Source: SZUA-430 sp040381215 (GTDB lineage Bacteria > Pseudomonadota > Alphaproteobacteria > Micropepsales > Micropepsaceae). Taken from it: a stretch of DNA of 46,138 nt. Of this stretch, positions 8,317 through 15,867 are shown piece by piece. The position numbers and the translations under genes are program-made. The stretch lies in the NCBI GenBank assembly GCA_040381215.1, contig JBEIHO010000022.1:1-46138 (forward strand). The letters are read 5' to 3'. The notes below the pieces were generated by a model. The model had not been told where the DNA came from, ran no database searches, and worked only from the letters and a program-made list of their open reading frames with translations. Numbering within the stretch: position 1 is the stretch's first letter; the number at the start of each line of letters is the position of its first letter.

Positions 8317-9125
8317 TGTCGATAGAGTTGCGTGACATAGCGGTCGGGATGCGTGGCCAGCAGATCCTGAGTTCGTTTTCACTGCGCGCGGACACCGGCA
8401 GCTGCGTCGGCGTCGTCGGCCCCAACGGGTCCGGCAAGTCGACGGCCATGAAAGTGCTGGCGGGTCTGCTGCAGCCGGCGGCGGGCACCGTGGCAGTGGA
8501 GGGCAGGGCGATCAACGCCTGGTCCCGGCAGGAGCTTGCGCGTCACATCGCCTATCTGCCGCAGAACGGCGAGGTTCATTGGCCCCTGAAGGTGCGCGCG
8601 GTCGTGGCGCTTGGCAGGTTGCCCCACGCCCCCTTCGGCGCAGCACGAGCCCTCGACGAAACCTCCATCGAGGAAGCCATGGCGCGCTGCGACGTCACGC
8701 CCCTGGCCCATCGCCCGGTCAACAGCCTGTCGGGCGGAGAGCGGGCCCGTGTGCTGCTGGCGCGAGCCTTGGCGACGGGCGCACGGATCATCCTGGCTGA
8801 CGAACCATTCGCCCAGCTTGATCCGCACCACCAGATCCATGCCATGGAAGTGCTGAAGGCAGAGGCTGCCCGCGGGACGACAGTCGTCGTTGTCCTGCAT
8901 GACCTGGGACTGGCTGCGCGCTATTGCGACCGCGTCGCAGTGGTCTCGGGCGGAACCGTGGCGGCGGAAGGTTCCCCGCGCACGGTCCTGTCGAGCGACG
9001 TTCTGCGCAATGTCTTTGGCGTCGACGCGTTCATTGGCGAGCATCAGGGCTCACCACTTGTACTGCCGATCAGGCGCCGTGCGGATGCCGTGGTTTCACG
9101 CGGGTCGCAGCCTCATCCAGGATGA
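8316..9125 (+). CDS. btuD: Vitamin B12 ABC transporter ATP-binding protein (BtuD-like)
   Basis: The ATG at 8316 overlaps the btuC stop by one base, with AGGAGG seven bases upstream. The product has 269 residues. It carries Walker A GPNGSGKST, a Q-loop in YLPQNGEV, signature LSGGERARVLLARAL, Walker B RIILADEPFAQLDP and the switch histidine in VVVVLHDLG. It is the cytoplasmic ATPase that drives cobalamin import through BtuC. The last 56 bases overlap the end of the convergent ATP-grasp gene; the extra C-terminal residues (about ADAVVSRGSQPHPG) fall in that overlap and look non-conserved. Confidence 0.93.
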   Translation: MSIELRDIAVGMRGQQILSSFSLRADTGSCVGVVGPNGSGKSTAMKVLAGLLQPAAGTVAVEGRAINAWSRQELARHIAYLPQNGEVHWPLKVRAVVALGRLPHAPFGAARALDETSIEEAMARCDVTPLAHRPVNSLSGGERARVLLARALATGARIILADEPFAQLDPHHQIHAMEVLKAEAARGTTVVVVLHDLGLAARYCDRVAVVSGGTVAAEGSPRTVLSSDVLRNVFGVDAFIGEHQGSPLVLPIRRRADAVVSRGSQPHPG

Positions 9126-10065
9126 TGCCGACAAGATCCTCGTAACGGCGCCCCAGCATGCGCCACATGATCGGCAGGTCAGAGATTTCGGCATTGATGC
9201 CTGCCAGCGGATTGACTTCCAGGAAGTAGACCCGCCCATCGGACCCCGCGCGCAGGTCGGCGCGTCCGGCATCCCGGCAGCCAAGGGCACGCCAGGCGGC
9301 CAGCGCAACGGCCTCTGCTTCCTGTGCCTGGGCATCGGTGGCGATCGAATACGTGACGCGCCCCTCCCAGTTCTCCTTGTTGAAATAGGAATAGAGGCCC
9401 TGCTCGGCCTCGGCGCCCAGATGCACCTCCATCGCAGCCACCGTGCGCGCCGACGCCCCCGAGCCCAGCAGGCCTACCGTGAACTCCCGGCCGTTGAGAT
9501 AGGGCTCGACCAGGACGGGTTGCCTGTGCAGCGCCAGCAATTCACGCACCGCCGGCCCAAGCGCTGCAGCATCTCGAACGATGGAGCGCGGCGTGATCCC
9601 CTTGCCAGTCCCCTCGGCAACCGGCTTGACGAACAGCGGGTAGGGCATGTCCACCCGTGCCAGGTCATCTTCGCGTTCGATCACGGCGAACGGCGCCGTG
9701 CGCACGCCTGCTGCCTGCAGGACTGCCTTCGTGTGGCCCTTGTGAAGGCACAGGGACAGCACCCCCGCATCCGCAAACGTGCAGGCGATGCCGTAGGCCT
9801 CGAGCAGGGCAGGAACTTGCGCCTCGCGCGCGATGCCGTACATGCCCTCGGCGATATTGAAGACGAGGTCCCACCTGTCCCCATTGGCGAGCCGTTCGAC
9901 CAGGGCGCGCACATTGCCGATGCGATCAACGTCATGGCCGTGCGAACCGATCGCGCGCGCCAAGCCGTCTATCGTGTCTTCCTTGTCGAATTCGGCCGTT
10001 TCCTCGAGTGAGTAGCCCTGCCGGAGGTAATCCGACCTGAGATCATACGTAAGGCCGACGCGCAT
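9070..10065 (-). CDS. D-alanine-D-alanine-ligase-like ATP-grasp enzyme
   Basis: The protein has 331 residues from the ATG at 10065 (MRVGLTYDLRSDY); a GTG two codons upstream is also possible. It has the Ddl-type ATP-grasp layout: an N-terminal Rossmann-like domain, the WDLVFNIAEGMYGIAREAQVPALLEAYGI segment (Ddl proteins have FNxLHGxxGEDGxxQ here), LHKGHTKAVLQAAGV, the lysine-bearing FVKPVAEGTGKGI, and FLEVNPLAGIN near the metal site. The changes from the classical Ddl motifs, and the lack of mur/fts neighbours, suggest a ligase acting on another amino-acid or peptide substrate. It converges on btuD with a 56-base overlap and is followed upstream by tRNA-Arg. Confidence 0.85.
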   Translation of the reverse strand: MRVGLTYDLRSDYLRQGYSLEETAEFDKEDTIDGLARAIGSHGHDVDRIGNVRALVERLANGDRWDLVFNIAEGMYGIAREAQVPALLEAYGIACTFADAGVLSLCLHKGHTKAVLQAAGVRTAPFAVIEREDDLARVDMPYPLFVKPVAEGTGKGITPRSIVRDAAALGPAVRELLALHRQPVLVEPYLNGREFTVGLLGSGASARTVAAMEVHLGAEAEQGLYSYFNKENWEGRVTYSIATDAQAQEAEAVALAAWRALGCRDAGRADLRAGSDGRVYFLEVNPLAGINAEISDLPIMWRMLGRRYEDLVGIILDEAATRVKPRHPHGA

Positions 10066-10090
10066 GGGCACCTGTGGGGAAGGCAGGGAA

Positions 10091-10167
10091 TGGTGACCCC
10101 GAGACGATTCGAACGTCCGACCTACAGATTAGGAATCTGCCGCTCTATCCTGCTGAGCTACGGGGTC
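10091..10167 (-). tRNA. tRNA-Arg(CCT)
   Basis: On the minus strand the acceptor GACCCCG pairs with CGGGGTC, the D-arm has GCTC/GAGC, the anticodon stem is GCAGA/TCTGT around the loop TTCCTAA, and the T-arm contains TTCGAAT. The anticodon is CCT, read as arginine (AGG codons). The discriminator base is A and the CCA end is encoded in the genome (complement of TGG at 10091-10093). A good promoter lies just upstream at 10179-10207. The 3' end is 25 bases before the ATG of the Ddl-like gene. Confidence 0.97.
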
Positions 10168-10178
10168 TTGAGGCCGGC

Positions 10179-10207
10179 ATCATTTGTCGATTGCACCTGC
10201 AGGTCAA
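10179..10207 (-). promoter_or_regulatory. Probable promoter of tRNA-Arg(CCT)
   Basis: Reading the minus strand, TTGACC (complement of 10202-10207) and AATGAT (complement of 10179-10184) are separated by exactly 17 bases. The -10 box ends 11 bases before the first tRNA base, so a start site near 10172 is expected. The promoter lies between the CarD terminator and the tRNA, so the tRNA is probably transcribed independently of carD. Confidence 0.55.
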
Positions 10208-10232
10208 GCTGCATCCGTTGCAACCCCAAAGG

Positions 10233-10262
10233 AAAAAGCCCGGGCCGATGGACCCGGGCTTT
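10233..10262 (-). terminator. Rho-independent terminator downstream of carD
   Basis: The sequence AAGCCCGGG (10236-10244) pairs with CCCGGGCTT (10253-10261) around an 8-base loop. On the minus strand the stem is followed by a run of five T, at the right distance (24 bases) after the carD stop. In the other direction the T run is only three, so it mainly serves carD. Confidence 0.85.
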
Positions 10263-10286
10263 GAAGCAGGAGGGGGCCTGCGTGTG

Positions 10287-11117
10287 TCAGGCCGCGCGCT
10301 GCAGCGCGACTTCGAGGCGCTTCACCGCGGCATCCTCGTCGATGCGCTCGACCGCCGCCACCTCGCGTGCCATGCGCGCGAGTGCAGCTTCGTAAAGCTG
10401 GCGTTCGGAATAGGACTGTTCCGGCTGCCCGCTCGTGCGGTGGAGGTCGCGTACCACTTCGGCGATCGAGATGAGGTCGCCGGAGTTGATCTTCGCTTCA
10501 TACTCCTGCGCGCGACGGCTCCACATCGTGCGCTTGATCCGGGCGCGGCCCTTCAGCGTCTGCAACGCCGACGCGACCACGTCCGGAGAGGAAAGCCGAC
10601 GCATGCCGATCGCCGAGGCCTTGGCCACCGGAACGCGCAAGGTCATCTTGTCCTTGTCGAAGTTGATCACGAACAGCTCGAGCTTGATGCCCGCCACTTC
10701 CTGTTCAACGACCGAAACAATGCGCCCCACACCATGCGCCGGGTACACGACCCAGTCATTGGTGCGGAATTCGGACTTCTTCTTTTCTGGTTTCGGCACG
10801 ATGGCCACCGGCGCTTTGGCCACGGGCGCTGCAGGCGCAGCAGCCTTCGGGGCAACAGCCGCGGCGACCGCAGCCTTTGGCGCCGCTGCAGGCGACGGGA
10901 CCGCCTTCAGTTCCACCTTCGCCGCAGGCTTGGCGTCGCTCTTGGGCGGCACCTTCACATCCGTCTTCGGCACTGCCTTGAGTTCCGGCTTCTTTGTTTC
11001 GGCCTTGCCGGCCGCGGCCTTCAGATCCGGTTTCGCGGCTGCGGGCTTTGCGGTGATCTTCGCCGCACCCTTCGCGGCTTTCGCCTGCGTTTTGACAGCC
11101 TGCTTTTTCGTGCTCAT
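10287..11117 (-). CDS. carD: CarD-family transcription regulator with long basic N-terminal tail
   Basis: The ATG at 11117 (MSTKKQ) gives 276 residues; a TTG one codon upstream is unlikely. Residues about 115-276 form the CarD/CdnL domain: FRTNDWVVYPAHGVGRIVSV is the RNA-polymerase-binding Tudor-like module, followed by the helical DNA-binding part with GRARIKRTMWSRRAQEYEAKINSGDL. Family members bind the RNA polymerase beta subunit and stabilise open promoter complexes, especially at rRNA and growth genes. Residues 1 to about 112 are an Ala/Lys/Pro-rich tail built from loose repeats (PDLKAAAG, PELKAVPK, TDVKVPPK, SDAKPAAK, VELKAVPS), reminiscent of histone H1-like tails. Ordinary alphaproteobacterial CarD proteins are about 160-170 residues, so this tail is extra. 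fdxA lies upstream on the same strand, with a long AT-rich gap between. Confidence 0.95.
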   Translation of the reverse strand: MSTKKQAVKTQAKAAKGAAKITAKPAAAKPDLKAAAGKAETKKPELKAVPKTDVKVPPKSDAKPAAKVELKAVPSPAAAPKAAVAAAVAPKAAAPAAPVAKAPVAIVPKPEKKKSEFRTNDWVVYPAHGVGRIVSVVEQEVAGIKLELFVINFDKDKMTLRVPVAKASAIGMRRLSSPDVVASALQTLKGRARIKRTMWSRRAQEYEAKINSGDLISIAEVVRDLHRTSGQPEQSYSERQLYEAALARMAREVAAVERIDEDAAVKRLEVALQRAA

Positions 11118-11556
11118 CAAGTTGTGTCTTTCTCGCTCAACCTGGCAGCGTCGCGGAGAAAACTTGCAATCGAAATGACGAGCGGTTCACCTGCCTTGTC
11201 AGCGGGCGAAACGAAGCACTGCCAAACCTGATCCAGAAGTCTCTGGCCAAGGCTCAACCGGTGCGCGTCTTCAGCGATGGACCTTCAAATCCCCACGGCG
11301 TCTTGTCGACTTGCAGATTTCTGTCGTGCGTTACCAAGTGATGAAAATGTAACACGAAAAGCGTGAAAAATAAAGGCAGGCCAAATGGTTAACCGAAAAT
11401 ACCCCGGCGTTAAGCAAGGAGATTTTTGGCCTGTTTCCGCAAAAAATTCATCTAGCGGCAATGTGCGCAGGGCGGGAAAATAAAATAGCGAAAACCATGA
11501 AATGGGGAAAAGTAGAGTTTTCCGCCAGTAAACAGGTTAATTGTCGGCAGCGTCCG
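11118..11556. other. 439-base intergenic region between fdxA and carD
   Basis: No gene is visible. The stretch is richer in A and T than its surroundings, mainly 11320-11545, and likely holds the carD promoter and the end of the fdxA transcript. A short inverted repeat, AGGCCAAA near 11377 and TTTGGCCT near 11424, is separated by about 40 bases. A weak stem GGAAAA/TTTTCC lies just after the fdxA stop on the minus strand (about 11504-11521). I could not identify a convincing -35/-10 pair for carD. Confidence 0.5.
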
Positions 11557-11895
11557 TCAGCTGCCCTGGCCAGGTTTCGGGCTGAAGAACTTCTCGAGCT
11601 TTCCCGTCACATTCTCGAACTCTTTCGCATCAGCCGGAGGTTCGCCCTTGACGGTGATGTTGGGCCACTTGGAGGCGTAGTCCTTGTTGAGGGTGAGCCA
11701 CTTCTCGAGACCATTTTCCGTGTCCGGCTTGATGGCATCGACCGGGCACTCCGGCTCGCAGACACCGCAGTCGATGCACTCGTCCGGATGGATGACGAGC
11801 ATGTTCTCGCCCTCGTAGAAGCAATCAACCGGACAGACCTCGACGCAATCCATGAACTTGCATTTGATGCACGCGTCGGTGACGACATAGGACAT
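11557..11895 (-). CDS. fdxA: 7Fe ferredoxin FdxA
   Basis: The protein has 112 residues from the ATG at 11895 (MSYVVTDACIKCKFMDCVEVCPVDCFYEG). The cysteine pattern matches Azotobacter ferredoxin I-type proteins: Cys9, Cys17 and Cys50 for a [3Fe-4S] cluster and Cys21, Cys40, Cys43 and Cys46 for a [4Fe-4S] cluster. The C-terminal extension about residues 65-112 (LEKWLTLNKDYASKWPNI) is also typical. It is a cytoplasmic low-potential electron carrier; the partners are not shown by the neighbourhood. The order helicase, S4 protein, fdxA, carD on one strand is common in Alphaproteobacteria. There is a 99-base gap to the S4 gene, and a GATAAT -10-like box in it may give fdxA its own promoter. Confidence 0.96.
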   Translation of the reverse strand: MSYVVTDACIKCKFMDCVEVCPVDCFYEGENMLVIHPDECIDCGVCEPECPVDAIKPDTENGLEKWLTLNKDYASKWPNITVKGEPPADAKEFENVTGKLEKFFSPKPGQGS

Positions 11896-11994
11896 GAGAC
11901 GAACCCGCAATGGCTGGGTGACAAGTGTGAACAAGCGACACGCCTAGCACTTCATTATCCCCGCAACAACCCTCTCATTGCTGCACCGCACCCA

Positions 11995-12363
11995 CTAGCT
12001 ATCGAAATGCTTTGTCTTGAGTTGGCTGATGGCCCGCCGCTCGCGACGGTCCGGCTTGCGCCCAGGGTGGGGGGCCTCGTCGCGGACCTCTTCCTCCCGC
12101 GCCGGTGCAGGCGGTGTCAGGTCTTCGTATAGTTGTCGCGCCTCGCTGGCAGGCCCCCGCCGGACACCAGGCGCCACGACCTTGATCACGCGCACGGCGC
12201 TACCCAGCGCGATGGTCAGCACATCCCCGGGCTTGATGGCCGCCGCGGGCTTTGTGCAGTGCCCGCCATTGATGCGCACCCGTCCGGCAGAAACCGCCTC
12301 GGCCGCCAGCGTGCGGCTTTTGAAAAAGCGCGCATGCCAGAGATATTTGTCGACCCGCGACAA
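11995..12363 (-). CDS. S4-domain RNA-binding protein, Hsp15-like
   Basis: The protein has 122 residues, starting at a TTG at 12363 (MSRVDKYLWHARFFKSRTLAAEAV), three bases after the helicase stop, so it is probably translationally coupled. Residues about 1-60 form an S4 domain (SRVDKYLWHARFFKSR...AGRVRING...KPGDVLTI) as in the heat-shock protein HslR/Hsp15, which binds free 50S subunits carrying stalled nascent chains. The tail is charged and low in complexity. The pairing with an SUV3-like RNA helicase suggests a role in RNA or ribosome handling, which is inference. Confidence 0.9.
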   Translation of the reverse strand: MSRVDKYLWHARFFKSRTLAAEAVSAGRVRINGGHCTKPAAAIKPGDVLTIALGSAVRVIKVVAPGVRRGPASEARQLYEDLTPPAPAREEEVRDEAPHPGRKPDRRERRAISQLKTKHFDS

Positions 12364-12366
12364 GGC

Positions 12367-15264
12367 TCACTTCTGGAACTTGAGCTGCGCAAGCGCTGCA
12401 AACGGTGAATCCGGATCGACGACGAAAGGCTTTTCCTTCCGCTTGGGCCGCTCCTGCTGCGGCTGCCGCGACTGTCCCGGCTGCTGCGAGCCAGGTCTCT
12501 CGGATGCCGGCTTGCCACGGCGCTCCTGATCGCCTTTTCGATGGGCTCCCTTGGTCCGTTCTGGCCGCGGCCCGTCGCTGCGCGCTTCGCGCGGCGCGGG
12601 CTTGGGGCGCGGCTTGCGTTCATCGCGCCGCGGACGCTGCTGCCAGAGGACAACCTCCTGTCCGGCTTCGTTCGTCGAGCGCACGTCCCGGAAACCGAGC
12701 GACCGCAGGATCTGCGCCAGATCTTCCTCACCACAGCCCAGCACCGACATGAGGTCTGGCGTGATGGCGAAGCTCTCGGGCATCTTTCCGCCCTTGCCCT
12801 TGCTGCGAATGATCTCACCCACCCGCTCGAGCATGTCGATGCGCACCGCCCGTGGTCCGCAGACGCGATAGCCGGCCGCCTCGTAAAATCCCGCCGGAAC
12901 GGACGTCTCGGCAAGCAGCGAAGTCAATCCGGCAGGCGGTGGCGGCGGAATATCCGTCATGTCCTGGTGCACGGCCCACAGAAGCGCCTTTAGCTTGTCA
13001 GCAGCGGGCTTCACGAGCACCGGCAGATAGACCGAGAAGGCGCCGAACCGCACGCCCAGCCGTCGAAGCGGCGCGCGATCTTCCTGCGCGATGGCCTTGA
13101 GTTCACGGGTAACCTTCAGGCGCGCTGCCGATCCGAGATTTTCATAGAGCTGGAACGCAAGGCCACGCGCGACACCTTGCAGGGGCGAGGCATAAAGCGC
13201 CGGCTCACCACCCGCGGTCGCCGCGACAGCCGCGCTCGCCCCGGCATCAGGCGCATCGACGACGTCATCATCAGCCTCGAGCTCGGCTTCAGCCTCCGCC
13301 TCAGCCGAAGAAGCCTCATCGCCTTCAGCGGCCGGCGTCGCGTCCGCCGGTGTTGCAGCCACCGGCGTCTCCCGAACCACCGGCATCTCCTTGTTCAGCT
13401 CCGTCTGCAGCGTGACAAGCGGTGCAAGCACCTTGGTGATATGCAGTGCGAGCCACTCTTCCAGCCGGTCCGTCGCCCGCTCGCGCGCCGCCGTTGAAAG
13501 CAGGTCGTCGGCCATCAATTCGATGCGCGGCTTGAGCGGTTCGTGTCCCTTGCGCAGGCGTGCCACGATGTTGCCGTTCCACCAGAGCCGTCCATGCTCA
13601 GAGACAGTGATCGCGGAATCCGGCGCCAGCGCCAGGGCCTGCGCCCGCGAAGCGATTTCGCCCGCCAGCCCCTTGAGTGCCGCTGACCGCAGCGCCTTGC
13701 CATGGATGCCGATGGCCCGGGGATCCGCACCGAAAGAGAACCCCTGCAGCTTGCCGACATACTCGCCCTCGACCAGCACCTCGCCGCCATCATCGATGGT
13801 TGCGGCAAATTCCTCGTCTTCGCGCAGGCGCTTCATCAGCACGCTGGTGCGACGATCGACGAAACGCTGCGTCAGCTTCTCGTGCAACGCATCCGAGAGC
13901 CTGTCCTCCACCGCACGCGTTCGTTCCTGCCAGAAGGCGGCATCAGCAACCCACTGCGCACGGTTTGCGACATAGGTCCACGTGCGGATATGCGCGATGC
14001 GCTGTGCGATGGCATCGATTTCGCCTTCGACATTGTCGAGCCGCGCGACATGGCCCTCCAGCCATGACGCAGGCAGGACGCCTTCGTGGCTCACGAGATG
14101 CTCGAAGATGTTTCCGACCAGCTGCGCGTGCTCTTCGACGGCAATCTTGCGGAAGTCGGGGATCTGGCAGACCTGCCAGAGCAGCTTGACCACGGCGGGT
14201 CCAGGCGCCTTGTCCTTCACGCGCGGATCACCGGCCAGCAATCGCAGGACAAGCTGGTCATCCTGCGCCCGCGCACGGCTCAGGCCGCGCGACGGCGGCA
14301 GCTGGTCGAGGCTCTGGTCGAGCCCCGCGATCGATGAAAAATCAAGATTGGTATTGCGCCACTGGATGACTTTCACCGGATCGAAGCGATGGTTCTCGAT
14401 CGCCTCGACGATTTCGCCGTCAAACGGCTCGGCATCGCCGGTGACGCCAAAAGTGCCATCATTCATGTGACGGCCGGCGCGGCCTGCGATCTGCGCAAGC
14501 TCGTTGGCCCGCAGCGGCCGGCGCACCGAGCCATCGAACTTCTCCGTGGCGGCGAAGGCCACGTGGTCGATGTCCATGTTGAGGCCCATGCCGATCGCAT
14601 CGGTTGCGACAAGGAAGTCCACGTCGCCCGACTGGTAGAGCGCAACCTGCGCATTGCGTGTCCGCGGCGAGAGGGCCCCCATCACGACCGCCGCACCGCC
14701 GCGCTGGCGCCTGACGAGTTCGGCAATGGAATAGACCGCGTCGGCCGAGAAGCCGACGATGGCAGACCGCCGCGGCAGGCGGGTGAGCTTGCGCGCGCCC
14801 GTATAGGCAAGATCGGAAAACCGGGGGCGTGAGATGAACTGCACGCCCGGCAACAGCTTCTGCAGCAGCGGCCGCATCGTGTCGGACCCCAGGAAGATGG
14901 TCTCCGAACGGCCACGGGCATGCAGGATCCGGTCCGTGAACACATGGCCGCGGTCGGGATCCTGCGCGAGCTGGATTTCGTCCACCGCCACGAATTCGGC
15001 GCCGACATCAAGCGGCATGGACTCCACCGTCGCCACCCAGTGGGTCGGCGACTTGGGAACGATCTTTTCCTCGCCCGTGATCAGGGCCACGCAGTGGTGG
15101 CCCTTGGCCGCGGCGACCCGCTCGTAGACCTCGCGGGCCAGCAGCCGCAGCGGCAGGCCGATGATGCCGCTCTGGTGCGCAAGCATGCGCTCGATGGCGT
15201 AGTGGGTCTTGCCGGTATTCGTCGGGCCGAGAACGGCCGTCACGCGGCCATACGGGATCGTCAT
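12367..15264 (-). CDS. SUV3-like ATP-dependent RNA helicase
   Basis: The ATG at 15264 (MTIPYGRVTAVLGPTNTGKT) gives 965 residues; an in-frame extension of 48 residues upstream is poor in conserved sequence. Helicase motifs include GPTNTGKTH (motif I), VDEIQLAQDPDRGHVF (motif II as DEIQ), and ATDAIGMGLNMDIDHVAF plus QIAGRAGR (motifs V and VI). These identify the mitochondrial-degradosome SUV3 family, which unwinds RNA for degradation. After the core come helical domains, an acidic Ala/Glu/Asp linker at about residues 645-688, a further conserved domain, and a basic Arg/Lys/Pro/Gln tail from about residue 875, which probably binds RNA. It heads the helicase/S4/fdxA/carD run. Confidence 0.93.
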   Translation of the reverse strand: MTIPYGRVTAVLGPTNTGKTHYAIERMLAHQSGIIGLPLRLLAREVYERVAAAKGHHCVALITGEEKIVPKSPTHWVATVESMPLDVGAEFVAVDEIQLAQDPDRGHVFTDRILHARGRSETIFLGSDTMRPLLQKLLPGVQFISRPRFSDLAYTGARKLTRLPRRSAIVGFSADAVYSIAELVRRQRGGAAVVMGALSPRTRNAQVALYQSGDVDFLVATDAIGMGLNMDIDHVAFAATEKFDGSVRRPLRANELAQIAGRAGRHMNDGTFGVTGDAEPFDGEIVEAIENHRFDPVKVIQWRNTNLDFSSIAGLDQSLDQLPPSRGLSRARAQDDQLVLRLLAGDPRVKDKAPGPAVVKLLWQVCQIPDFRKIAVEEHAQLVGNIFEHLVSHEGVLPASWLEGHVARLDNVEGEIDAIAQRIAHIRTWTYVANRAQWVADAAFWQERTRAVEDRLSDALHEKLTQRFVDRRTSVLMKRLREDEEFAATIDDGGEVLVEGEYVGKLQGFSFGADPRAIGIHGKALRSAALKGLAGEIASRAQALALAPDSAITVSEHGRLWWNGNIVARLRKGHEPLKPRIELMADDLLSTAARERATDRLEEWLALHITKVLAPLVTLQTELNKEMPVVRETPVAATPADATPAAEGDEASSAEAEAEAELEADDDVVDAPDAGASAAVAATAGGEPALYASPLQGVARGLAFQLYENLGSAARLKVTRELKAIAQEDRAPLRRLGVRFGAFSVYLPVLVKPAADKLKALLWAVHQDMTDIPPPPPAGLTSLLAETSVPAGFYEAAGYRVCGPRAVRIDMLERVGEIIRSKGKGGKMPESFAITPDLMSVLGCGEEDLAQILRSLGFRDVRSTNEAGQEVVLWQQRPRRDERKPRPKPAPREARSDGPRPERTKGAHRKGDQERRGKPASERPGSQQPGQSRQPQQERPKRKEKPFVVDPDSPFAALAQLKFQK

Positions 15265-15867
15265 GTCGGGATGTCCAGGTTCAGCCGTCCTCTTGCCTTG
15301 CGAAGACCCGCAATGGCAAGCGGCCGGGCGATCTTTCCACCATCGCCTGTGGATAAAAAGGGGATCGTTTGGATCAATTACGGAACGAAGAGTGCCCGAA
15401 TCGCCCACGAGGGGAAATTCGGTCTTCGTTCACGCACGAAATATGGCACGGCGGCGGAAGGCACCCCCAATTCACGCGCAGGGCCGGGTGAATGCGAGTG
15501 CCCTGTCCCCGAAAGCCCGACTGCAACTCATCCGTGCACGGACCATGCAGGCAAGATGGGGCATCGGTGATGCCAAAACTCCGTATCCTGAGCAATTCAT
15601 GAAACCGCAATAAAGGAAAACGACGCTTGATGCCAATATTGGCAGGCTGTGGACAATTCCGGGAGAGGGCTTGGACATTATGCGAACATTTGACGTCCAA
15701 ACTGTTCACCCCTCCAAAGTTCCCGTTCGTTCACGCCCCAGATGTTGGGCGCTGCATACCCGGCAACCCCAAGGAGATTCGCATTCACGGATTTGACCCA
15801 AGCGCTGTTTGGTCGAATACTGAAACCCCGAATTTCGCCATGCTGATCGTAAAAGGGCACACAACCC
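15265..15867. other. 603-base divergent intergenic region upstream of the helicase and methylmalonyl-CoA mutase
   Basis: No convincing gene is present; possible frames here lack coding character. The region should contain promoters for both divergent genes. It contains a perfect 14-base palindrome TGCCAATATTGGCA at 15631-15644, a candidate operator. It also contains TGTGGATAA at 15348-15356, an exact match to the DnaA box, and the weaker TGTGGACAA at 15648-15656. Two isolated boxes do not show a replication origin. I could not assign promoter boxes with confidence. Confidence 0.45.

Noticed and set aside
11377..11431. Inverted repeat AGGCCAAA / TTTGGCCT as a terminator or operator
   Set aside because: Eight-base arms separated by about 40 bases in AT-rich DNA can arise by chance, and no T run follows.
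15348..15656. DnaA-box matches TGTGGATAA (15348) and TGTGGACAA (15648) as a replication origin
   Set aside because: Only one exact box and one near match, no AT-rich unwinding region, and no origin-associated genes such as hemE, dnaA or parAB.
15374..15709. Open frame of 111 codons on the minus strand in the long intergenic region
   Set aside because: The residue mix is rich in Cys, Pro and Arg without any recognisable motif, there is no good ribosome binding site, and the region looks like divergent regulatory DNA.
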